From positions 62,001 to 126,000 of the forward strand of contig CAWBNC010000006.1 in assembly GCA_963789785.1 (NCBI GenBank): 64,000 nucleotides of DNA, in the 5' to 3' direction. Source of the DNA: JAEULH01 sp963789785. GTDB lineage: Bacteria > Pseudomonadota > Alphaproteobacteria > Rhodospirillales > Defluviicoccaceae. Below the pieces are notes generated by a model. It was not told the origin of the DNA. It ran no database searches and saw only the letters and a list, made by a program, of their open reading frames with translations. Positions 17,868 to 25,337 of this stretch are shown piece after piece (positions within the stretch are counted from its first letter, which is position 1; each line of letters opens with the position of its first letter). A program made the position numbers and the translations under genes.

Positions 17868-19051
17868 GCGCCTTCCTCAAGCATCTGATCGAGCGCCGCG
17901 GCGTCGATCCAGGCGCTATTACGATCGCTGGAGAAGACGAAGTCTTCGTCCACGGGCTTGCCTTCGGCCACAACGGAATCGCCGTCGTCGTCGCGCCAGA
18001 ACTGCAGGGTCGGGCGGATAATGTAGCGGTCCGCGAATTCGACGGTGGATCGCGCCTCCTCGGCCGTGATCAGAACCTCGTGCAGCTTTTCGCCGGGACG
18101 GATGCCGACGATGCGGATCGGGATGCCGGGCGCCAGCCGGGCCGCCAGATCGGTCATCCGCATGCTCGGAATCTTCGGCACGAACAGCTCGCCGCCGCGG
18201 GCGGTCTTCAGGCAGGACAGGACGAAATCCACGCCCTGCTGCAGGGTGATCCAGAACCGCGTCATCCGCGGATCGGTGATCGGCAGGCTGTCGGCGCCTT
18301 CGCGATGCAGCTTCTGGAAAAACGGGATGACGCTGCCGCGCGAGCCGACGACGTTGCCGTAGCGGACGACGGCGAAACGGGTGCCGACCCGGCCGCTGAG
18401 GTTGTTGGCGGCGACGAAGATCTTGTCGGCGGCGAGCTTGCTCGCGCCGTAGAGGTTGACCGGGTTCGCCGCCTTGTCGGTGGACAGCGCGATGACCTTG
18501 CGGACGCCGCAGGCGATCGCCGCCTGAACCACGTTCTCCGCGCCCAGCACGTTGGTGCGGATGCATTCGCCAGGATTGTACTCGGCCGCGGGAACATGCT
18601 TCAGCGCCGCGGCGTGGATGACGTAGTCGACATCGCGCATCGCCATTTCCAGCCGCTGGCGGTCGCGGACGTCGCCGATGAAGTAGCGCAGGCAGCCGGT
18701 GCCTTCGCCGGTGAGCTCATGGCTCATCTCGTACTGCTTCAGCTCGTCGCGGGAGAAGACGATCAGCCGCCGCGGCTGGTAGCGGTCAAGCACCGTCTTA
18801 ACGAAGCGCTTGCCGAAGGACCCCGTTCCGCCGGTAATCAGAACTGACTTGCCGGCGAGATCGATGCCGAGGTCGAAATAGTTGGACAGCGGCAGCTCGT
18901 AGTAGCCGCCGGCCTGTCCGGCCTTCTTGCCGCTGTTGACGCCGTTGATGCCGTCGCTCCCGGGCAGGCGGGTGAGAACGACCGCGGCGTTGAAGTTGGC
19001 CTTAGGTCTGGCGGCGGCATTGGCTGAAGCGGAAGAGGTGGTTTCGGTCAT
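17864..19051 (-). CDS. pseB: PseB UDP-GlcNAc 4,6-dehydratase (5-inverting), with N-terminal extension
   Basis: First enzyme of pseudaminic acid synthesis; short-chain dehydrogenase fold with bound NADP. Rossmann loop TGGTGSFG at about residues 73-80, then DVRDRQRLEMAM, HAAALKHVPAAEYNP, LSTDKAANPVNLYGASKLAADK (the catalytic Lys lies in NLYGASK) and MRMTDLA. At 395 residues it is about 60 longer than typical, because an Ala/Ser-rich segment (1-65) precedes the usual start and no alternative start codon lies closer to the Rossmann loop. First gene of the pse operon, 101 bases after the Maf gene. Confidence 0.94.
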   Translation of the reverse strand: MTETTSSASANAAARPKANFNAAVVLTRLPGSDGINGVNSGKKAGQAGGYYELPLSNYFDLGIDLAGKSVLITGGTGSFGKRFVKTVLDRYQPRRLIVFSRDELKQYEMSHELTGEGTGCLRYFIGDVRDRQRLEMAMRDVDYVIHAAALKHVPAAEYNPGECIRTNVLGAENVVQAAIACGVRKVIALSTDKAANPVNLYGASKLAADKIFVAANNLSGRVGTRFAVVRYGNVVGSRGSVIPFFQKLHREGADSLPITDPRMTRFWITLQQGVDFVLSCLKTARGGELFVPKIPSMRMTDLAARLAPGIPIRIVGIRPGEKLHEVLITAEEARSTVEFADRYIIRPTLQFWRDDDGDSVVAEGKPVDEDFVFSSDRNSAWIDAAALDQMLEEGA

Positions 19052-19152
19052 GGCTCCGGGTGCGGCTGGTTCGGATGTGATAGCCCGGATGATACGCGGC
19101 AGGTTTTAATCAAATCCTACCGGCCGCCGCCCGACGTCGCTTCGGCGCGGGC

Positions 19153-21147
19153 TCACCCGTTGGCGGCGACGGGAGCGAAGAGGACAACGGGCTGGTCCGC
19201 CGGCGCGGCGGAATCGAAGGAGCGCAACAGCGCCTCCGCCTCTCCCGCCATATGTCTGGCGCGCTCAAGATACAGGCTGAGGAAATGCACGAAGAACGCT
19301 CTCCGCTCGTCGGCATCGGGAATGCGGCTGGCGAAAAACGCGCCAAGCCGCAGCATCGTCACCAGGGACGAGAGGCCGAGGCTGAAGAATCCGCCGAACT
19401 CCGGACGCCGCTCCGCAACGAAGTCGTGCAGCCGGGCTTCGAGCTCGACGTAGCCGGTGGCATCGGCGGCAGCTTTTTCGATCAATGCGGCGAAGGCCGA
19501 AATAAAATCGACGCAGCCGGCGGCGTGTCCGGCGAGCGCAGCGACATTCAGGATCTCGCCGGCGACGAAGCTGCGAAGCTGGGCCTCGACATTGCGCAGG
19601 ACAATCGCGCGCGGCAGCGAGGGTACCGCGACCTGCACTGAAGTCGCGGCCTTGGGCCGCGCCCCGTCGATGCGGGCGCCGTCGCTGCAGTTGAAGAGCG
19701 CGGTGCGGTAGGTCCGCTGCACCCGTGCCAGCATCTGCCGGCCGGAGTTGAAGGCCCAGAACGTCTCGACCGTTCCGCCGAAATTGCCCGGCACCGGCCG
19801 GTTGAAGCGCTTGCGGTACATCTCGTCGAGGTCAGCGTGCTCGTCCTTATAGTACAGCGAGTCCTTGGCATGGTGGCGGCCGGTTTCCTTCTGCGCCAGA
19901 TCCAGGCCGAAGAGGTAGATCTCGCGAAACCCCAAGCACGCGATCGCAGCGAAGGCCGCGTTGCAGCAGAGCGGATCGGCGCCATAGAGCGGCTCGGCGC
20001 TGCCGCGGAAGAGCACCGCCGGGCTCAGCCCGGAGCGGAAAAAGAACCAGCGGTTTTCGAACAGCGCGCCGATACGCGGATCCACGGTGGTCGAAGCGAG
20101 CAGCGTGATGCCGGCGAACCCATGCTCGCGTTCGACCGCCGCAAGGAGATCGAAGACCAGGGCGCCGCGTTCGAGTTCAACGTGGATGTCGGGGCGCAGG
20201 CCGTTCTTGAGCAGGATGCCCAACGTCGTTCCGCATGAGACCAGAAGCACTCGGTCGCGCCACTTGCGGATGATCGACAGATCGGCATCGAGCGACGGTC
20301 CGGCGCCGACGATGAACACCGGCAGCGTCTGAGCCCGGAACAGCCTGCTTTCGACGAGGTGGAACGGCCAGCGCGCGAGGTTGGCGTGACAGTTGCGCGC
20401 CATCTCGACCTCGTCCTCGAAGAACCCGGTCGACAGCGCGTGAACCTTAAGCCGCTCGCGCATGAGCGCGTACGCCTGCTTCAAGGGCCACGAGTAGTAG
20501 TGGAAGTGAAAGTAGGATCCGTCGAGGAACGTGTTGCCCTCGCGCGAGACGACCGCTTCGCAGAACGCGCAGATCGCCTCCGGATCGGTTTCGAAGCAGA
20601 CATGGATGGTGAGTCCGCGTTCGGCCGCTGCGGCCAGCACCGCCGCCCAGTCGACGACGGCGCAGGCGTGGCGGACGAACTCGACGACGGGCTCGATCAG
20701 AACGACATGCCGCGCCGGCGTCTCGGCGACAAGTTCGGCAATATGATGGCCGAGGCCGACACCGAAGACGAAAAGGTAGCCGATGTCGGCGACGGGCAGT
20801 CCCTGCAGCATTTCTGTCAGGCCGCGCCCGCGGATGTAGGCGGTCAGCCGGTCCAGCAGAGGCATGGATACCGCCGACAGGTTGCAATGGCTCGGATCGG
20901 AGAAGCCGATGCGCTCGGGTTCCATCCGAAATTCCGCGAGCCGGTCGCGGGCCCAGTCCGGGGCCGCGTACGGGTAGAGCATGCCTTCGCCGAGATCGAG
21001 ATTGACCGCCCTGCCTCCGTCCCCGACGATCCGGGCCAGCGGCGGGCTGGCTGCGATGACCCGCTCCCACGTTTGCGGAAAGGCGGCTTTGAATGCGCCT
21101 TCGCTTGCCCCGTCATCAATCGGCGGCATTCCCCGATCCTCAGGCAT
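19153..21147 (-). CDS. Motility accessory factor (Maf) flagellin glycosyltransferase, DUF115/MptE-like
   Basis: 664 residues. The central domain (about 255-430) has the DUF115 pattern: PVFIVGAGPSLDADL, LLVSCGTTLGILLKNGLRPDIHVELE, CNAAFAAIACLGFREIYLFGLDLA and RHHAKDSLYY. It is flanked by a Rossmann-like N-terminal domain (LFVFGVGLGHHIAELV, HVVLIEPVVEFVRHA) and a helical C-terminus. Known Maf proteins transfer nonulosonic acids such as pseudaminic acid onto flagellin Ser/Thr in the cytoplasm before export. The position next to the pse operon and flagellin supports this. The start at 21147 overlaps the upstream gene by 8 bases; 21129 is an alternative. Confidence 0.87.
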   Translation of the reverse strand: MPEDRGMPPIDDGASEGAFKAAFPQTWERVIAASPPLARIVGDGGRAVNLDLGEGMLYPYAAPDWARDRLAEFRMEPERIGFSDPSHCNLSAVSMPLLDRLTAYIRGRGLTEMLQGLPVADIGYLFVFGVGLGHHIAELVAETPARHVVLIEPVVEFVRHACAVVDWAAVLAAAAERGLTIHVCFETDPEAICAFCEAVVSREGNTFLDGSYFHFHYYSWPLKQAYALMRERLKVHALSTGFFEDEVEMARNCHANLARWPFHLVESRLFRAQTLPVFIVGAGPSLDADLSIIRKWRDRVLLVSCGTTLGILLKNGLRPDIHVELERGALVFDLLAAVEREHGFAGITLLASTTVDPRIGALFENRWFFFRSGLSPAVLFRGSAEPLYGADPLCCNAAFAAIACLGFREIYLFGLDLAQKETGRHHAKDSLYYKDEHADLDEMYRKRFNRPVPGNFGGTVETFWAFNSGRQMLARVQRTYRTALFNCSDGARIDGARPKAATSVQVAVPSLPRAIVLRNVEAQLRSFVAGEILNVAALAGHAAGCVDFISAFAALIEKAAADATGYVELEARLHDFVAERRPEFGGFFSLGLSSLVTMLRLGAFFASRIPDADERRAFFVHFLSLYLERARHMAGEAEALLRSFDSAAPADQPVVLFAPVAANG

Positions 21148-23118
21148 TGGCGGCGCTCAGGTGGTGTGCCGCCTCATCTTTGAAAGTCGCCGCCCACATC
21201 TGCACGAAAGCGTCTTCCAGATCGCGTGCCCGCAACCGAGCATCCCAGACGTGCGTTCGTTCGGCGGCTTCGGCGAGCCGCGCCGCAAACCCTGCCCGTG
21301 CCGCGCCATCGCGCGCCCAGCGGACGGCGTGGGCGATATAGCTGTCGCGATCGGCGGCGACGGTCTCGTCGGCGAGGCCGAGATGATCGAGAATGCTGGC
21401 CGCAGCCCGGCCGCGCCGCCGTTGCCGGCTGGGCAGACCATCGGGAGGCCGGCGGAGAGCGCATCGGTGAGCGTCGCCGGGCGCAGGGCCGGATACGGCA
21501 GCAGAGCCAACGTCGCCGTGGGCGAAGAACGCGCTGGGCGAGTCCTCGGCGATGACGTCGATCCGATGGGCGACGCCGAACGTGCCGAAGATGCCAAGCA
21601 CCTGCGCAAGCGCGTCCGCCTGGGTGAGGCCGCGATTGCGGAGGACAAGTTTCGCCTCCGGAACGGCGTGGAGGATCGCCGACCACCATTCGGCGGTGGT
21701 GGCGTTGAGTTCGTCCAGGCCAGCGTCGGCGACGAAGAGCAACTCGGCTGGATCTTCGCGTTCGCCTGCCGCGGCCCCGGCCGCGGGCGTGGGTGGCGGC
21801 GCAATGACGCTGCCGAGGGAAAGCTCCATCAGGCGGGCGCCGGTAGCTCGTACCGCGGCGCGCGACCCATCCTCGGCGATGAACCGGTCGGTAAGGACAA
21901 AATCAACCGCGCCCGGGGCGGCAAGGCAGGGCAGACCCAGCCAGCCGACCTGACACGGGGCCATCCGCGAAGCGAAGGCGGCATGCATCTCCGGGGCATT
22001 CAGGCCGGCGAGATCGACAAGGATATCAACGCCTTCGCCGCGGACCATGGCAGCAAGGGTCAGAGCGTCGGCGCCGGCCACGTCCTGCCAGCGATCGACG
22101 CATTTCTGGAACGGGCGGTTGACCGGAGTGCTGAGCGGACCGTAGCCGAAACCGACGGCGGCGAAGCGGGCGGCGTTGCGGTGCGACAGGATCTCGGCAA
22201 GCCACGTCGCCGACGGCGATGCGCCTGTGTTGGCGATGACATAGCCGATCGTCAGTCGCCGATCCGCGCCGACAGCCTGGTGTGATGGCGCTCCGCCGCC
22301 ATCCGCGATGGCAAAGCTTCGGCACCAGTCCTCGTAGCCGGCGGTGGTCGAGGGGCCCGTAGAGCGCGGATCCTGCATCGAATCGAGCAGGGCGACGGCG
22401 GCGTGTTCGCCATCCTCCGGCGCCAGCAGCCGGGCGCTGGCGTGGCAGGCCTGGGCCAAATCGAACGCGCCCGTCCGGGTGAGCGCGCGGCCGAGCAGGC
22501 TGGCTATGGCGGCGTCGTGAGGCAGACGGTGGCGGGCGGCGCGCAGCGCTTCGCTCGCCGCCAGCGGCGCGTCCTGGGCGAGCAGGCAGACGCCCGAGAC
22601 CGATCGCTCCCTCGCTGCTTTCCGGATCGAAGGCGAGGTGCTGGCGGAGCCACCGCTCGGCTTCGGCCCACTGCGCTTTGTGCAATGCGTCGAGGCCGCG
22701 GCGAAGCAGCGGTTGTTCGCTGATCTGCAGAAAGACCTGGGCAAGAGTTGGAAAGGCTTCGGGTACGATTCCGGCGAGGTGGGCCAGCCGCGGCGCGTTG
22801 GCCGCGGCCTTTCCGTGGAACAGGGCGCTGTTCAGATCGCCGGCGAGAGCCGTAGATGACGGCAAGCAGATCCTCGTAGTCGCCGATGCCGGGGGCGAGT
22901 TCGCAGGCCCGCGTCGCCGCGTCCAGCGCCATCGCGAGCTCGTCGCGATAGATCGAGACGAGCGCGTGGGCGAAGCGAGCCTCGGCGCAATTGGGCTTGG
23001 CGGCGATGGCGGTTTCGGCCTGCGCCGCCGCCGCAACCCAGTCCTCGCTTTCGACCGCCGCCTTGAAGGCGCGCAGAAAGCGGAGCGGCGGCCGCCCCCT
23101 GCCGGATCGCGGGCTCAT
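21140..23118 (-). CDS. TPR-containing glycosyltransferase (O-GlcNAc transferase/SPINDLY-like), several frameshifts
   Basis: Reconstructed product about 655 residues. The N-terminal third holds TPR-like helical repeats (DWVAAAAQAETAIAAKPN, ARFAHALVSIYRDELAMALD, WAEAERWLRQHLAFDPES). The C-terminal half resembles GT41-type transferases: LTIGYVIANTGASPSATW, VDILVDLAGLNAPEMHAAFA, APCQVGWLGLPCLAAPGAVDF, ELLFVADAGLDELNA and DALSAGLPMVC. Frame changes occur near 22845, 22600, 21510 and 21410; joining the pieces gives a consistent protein. It overlaps flaF by 4 bases and the Maf gene by 8, so it belongs to the flagellin operon group. A role in flagellin modification is inferred from position. Confidence 0.68.
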
Positions 23119-23561
23119 GCGGACACCGCCAGCGACCGGTCGCCGCGCCTTTCGGCGCCGCTGGGCAACGCATCGGCATCGCCCTCCCCTCCCGCCGTCC
23201 CGGGCTGGGCATAGAGACCGCCCGCCAGCTCGCGATTGATCGCGATCAGAATGTCGAGTTTGTTCGGCTTCGGCTGGGCGATCACGTCGATCGTGTGCTT
23301 GTCGACGAACTGAGCCAACGACAGCACGTTGGCGCGCAGATCATCCGGCAACGGGCAGTCGGGATCGAGAAGCTCCGCCTGCAGGATCGTCCACAGCCGC
23401 CAGTTGACGCGCACCGCCGCCAGCATCTCTTCCGGGTCGGCGCTGTCTCGACTGTCCTTCATCCGCAGGGCCAGCCTCGTCAGCGCCCACGCCTCCGTCG
23501 CCCGCGGGTTCCCTGGCGCCGGCGGGGCGGCATAGCTCCTGACTAAGCTGCTGTTCGGCAT
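23115..23561 (-). CDS. flaF: Flagellar biosynthesis regulator FlaF
   Basis: Small cytoplasmic regulator/chaperone needed with FlbT for flagellin synthesis and secretion in alphaproteobacteria. Family residues: RATEAWALTRLALRM, WRLWTILQAELLDPDCPLP, LRANVLSLAQFVDKHTIDV and KLDILIAINRELAGGL. About 148 residues; the tail after AGGL is longer than usual. The start at 23561 gives MPNSSLVRSYAA and lies inside the flbT reading frame. The N-terminus is uncertain because the flbT/flaF junction seems to carry an indel. Confidence 0.85.
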   Translation of the reverse strand: MPNSSLVRSYAAPPAPGNPRATEAWALTRLALRMKDSRDSADPEEMLAAVRVNWRLWTILQAELLDPDCPLPDDLRANVLSLAQFVDKHTIDVIAQPKPNKLDILIAINRELAGGLYAQPGTAGGEGDADALPSGAERRGDRSLAVSA

Positions 23562-23943
23562 GGGCGAGAACCTTTCCCTCATGATCGATGAGACGCTGCG
23601 CCTGCTTGAGCGCGGCGTAGTATTTCGTCGCCTGGACGGCATCGACGATCTCGGTGACGATCGGCCGCGCGCTCGGCGCGGCACGGCCATAGCTTTCTAT
23701 AAGCTCATGAAAAATATCTGAATATTGCTCGCCGCGGTCGGGAAAGAGGTACAGACACTGCAGCGCGTAGTAGACCCGGGTTGCCGGCGTTGCCGCGGCT
23801 TCGGGCGCAAGGATGTCGGAGGCGCGCAGGATGGCAGCCTCGTTCCTGACCTTCAGGGTCACGCTCCTGCCCGAGGTGTTCTCGATGACGGCGCCGTTGA
23901 TGACGACCTGCTGATCCTTCTTCAGATGAACGACGAGCGCCAA
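23341..23943 (-). CDS. flbT: Flagellin synthesis repressor FlbT, 3' end probably frameshifted
   Basis: Post-transcriptional regulator that binds the 5' leader of flagellin mRNA in alphaproteobacteria and couples flagellin synthesis to assembly. Family pattern: LVVHLKKDQQVVINGAVIEN, LKVRNEAAILRASDIL, ATRVYYALQCLYLFPD and AVQATKYYAALKQAQRLIDHE. I favour the TTG at 23943 because AAGGGGAAG lies just upstream and the protein then begins directly with the family start; an ATG at 23994 would add 17 unlikely residues. The visible frame runs 221 bases into flaF, whereas the family normally ends near residue 135 (about 23540), so the true stop (possibly the TAG at 23543 in another frame) was probably lost to an indel. 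Confidence 0.85.
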   Translation of the reverse strand: MALVVHLKKDQQVVINGAVIENTSGRSVTLKVRNEAAILRASDILAPEAAATPATRVYYALQCLYLFPDRGEQYSDIFHELIESYGRAAPSARPIVTEIVDAVQATKYYAALKQAQRLIDHEGKVLAHAEQQLSQELCRPAGAREPAGDGGVGADEAGPADEGQSRQRRPGRDAGGGARQLAAVDDPAGGASRSRLPVAG

Positions 23944-24014
23944 GACGCTTCCCCTTTCTTCGGGCCCACGTGCGGCTCCGATGATTAACGGCAAAAGGTT
24001 GATAAAACGAAAAA

Positions 24015-24038
24015 GGCGGGGAGTTTGCTCTCCCCGCC
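24015..24038 (-). terminator. Rho-independent terminator of the flagellin gene
   Basis: Perfect 9-bp stem GGCGGGGAG / CTCCCCGCC with a 6-base loop. In the minus-strand direction it is followed by TTTTT (24014-24010), 42 bases after the flagellin stop. It separates flagellin from flbT. Confidence 0.92.
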
Positions 24039-24079
24039 CAGGTTTTGAAAATTCAGAGCGTTGCGGTACGGCGACGGTC

Positions 24080-24997
24080 CTACTGGACCAGACGCAGGAT
24101 CGACTGCTCGGCCTGGCCGGCCAGCGCCAGCGCCTGGATACCGAGCTGCTGGCGGGTCTGCAGCGCCAGGATATTCGCGCCTTCCTCGTTGAGGTCGGCC
24201 AGCGTCAGCTTATCCGAGCCAACCTGGAGGACGTTGACGTACTCCTTGGTGAAGTCGAGGCGGACGTTGAGGATCGCGGCATTATTTGCGATCGTCGCGG
24301 CCTTCGAGCGCAGGTTGGAGATGGTTTTGTCCAGACCCTGCAGCACGTCGACAACCCGCGCGTTGAACGAAGCCAGATTGGTGGCTGCCGACAGACCGTA
24401 GGCCGACAGGCCGGCGGTAAAGCCAAGCGCGGAGGCGACATCGACGGCAGCCTTGGTGATCGAAAGAGCCTGCACTGCGCCGGCCTTGTCGAGGAAGAAC
24501 TTGCCGGAGTTGAAGTTCACGCCCTTGACCTCGAGCTTCGAATCCGTTTTCTCGCTGAAACGCACGCTCAGTGAGGAAGCAGTGCTGTTCAGGAGGTTCA
24601 AGCCCTTGTAGCTGGCGTCATCGACCAGCCGCTGGATCTGGGTTGCCAGCTCCTTGAGCTGGGTGGTCGCTTCCTTGCGGTCGTCTTTGTTCTGGCTGCT
24701 CGCCGACTCGACGATACCCTTCATCTGCTTGACCAGCTTTTCCATGCCCTCGGTCGCCTTGATGACCGTCTCGAGGGTGCTAACGCCCTGGTCGATGCCG
24801 TCCTTGCGCTCCGACAGGTCGCTCGCCCGGTCGCTCAGCGACTTGGCCTGGAAGTACTTCACCGCGTCGTCCATCGGGCTCTTGATGGCAAGACCGGTCG
24901 AAAGCCGGTCCTGGGTCCGGCCGATCAGGCTGGCGGTGTTCTGCAGGGCGAGAAGGTTCGACCGCGCCGTCGCGGACAGTGAGATGTTCTGAGCCAC
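24080..24997 (-). CDS. Flagellin
   Basis: Filament subunit, 305 residues. Conserved N-terminal coiled-coil D0/D1 region (SLSATARSNLLALQNTASLI, TQDRLSTGLAIKSPMDDAVKYF, DLSERKDGIDQGVSTLETV) and C-terminal D1/D0 region (LRSKAATIANNAAILNVRLDF, DEEGANILALQTRQQLGIQAL-type end). Little or no variable D2/D3 domain lies between, so the filament surface would be thin and Ser/Thr sites in the short centre (about 130-200) are the likely glycosylation targets. The start is GTG at 24997 with GGAGG 6 bases upstream. Followed by a strong terminator; secreted by the flagellar export system. Confidence 0.95.
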   Translation of the reverse strand: MAQNISLSATARSNLLALQNTASLIGRTQDRLSTGLAIKSPMDDAVKYFQAKSLSDRASDLSERKDGIDQGVSTLETVIKATEGMEKLVKQMKGIVESASSQNKDDRKEATTQLKELATQIQRLVDDASYKGLNLLNSTASSLSVRFSEKTDSKLEVKGVNFNSGKFFLDKAGAVQALSITKAAVDVASALGFTAGLSAYGLSAATNLASFNARVVDVLQGLDKTISNLRSKAATIANNAAILNVRLDFTKEYVNVLQVGSDKLTLADLNEEGANILALQTRQQLGIQALALAGQAEQSILRLVQ

Positions 24998-25292
24998 GTG
25001 TAGCCTCCATTTCTAGGGCGTATGAAAAGGACACCGTTCTGGTGCCCGAACAACCGAAGCTTGTATGCTCGTTATGGAGGCAAGTCGAATAATTTATTTC
25101 AACCCAAGTTTGCAGCATTGTTCAGGAAAGCGGCGTCGACGTTCCGGGATTCCGCCCCCCTGCCGGTCCGGCAGAAGTTGCAGCGCCTGGCCGGGAAGAA
25201 ATTGCCGCGGCGGTTGCCGAGACGCTCCCGCATTCTTGCACTGCGTCCGGAATAGTTATTATTCCGCAATAACTTGGCGTCTGACGCGGCGC

Positions 25293-25308
25293 TGGTCCGG
25301 GATTTGCT
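25293..25308 (+). promoter_or_regulatory. Sigma-54 promoter of fliK-flgD-flgE
   Basis: TGGTCCGGGATTTGCT matches the -24/-12 pattern with GG-N10-GC spacing and a full TTGCT at -12. It ends 29 bases before the fliK ATG. The neighbouring flbD gene encodes a sigma-54 activator, which supports the call. Confidence 0.7.
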
Positions 25309-25337
25309 GTGGTTGTCCTGCGAACCCGGAGGCCCCC

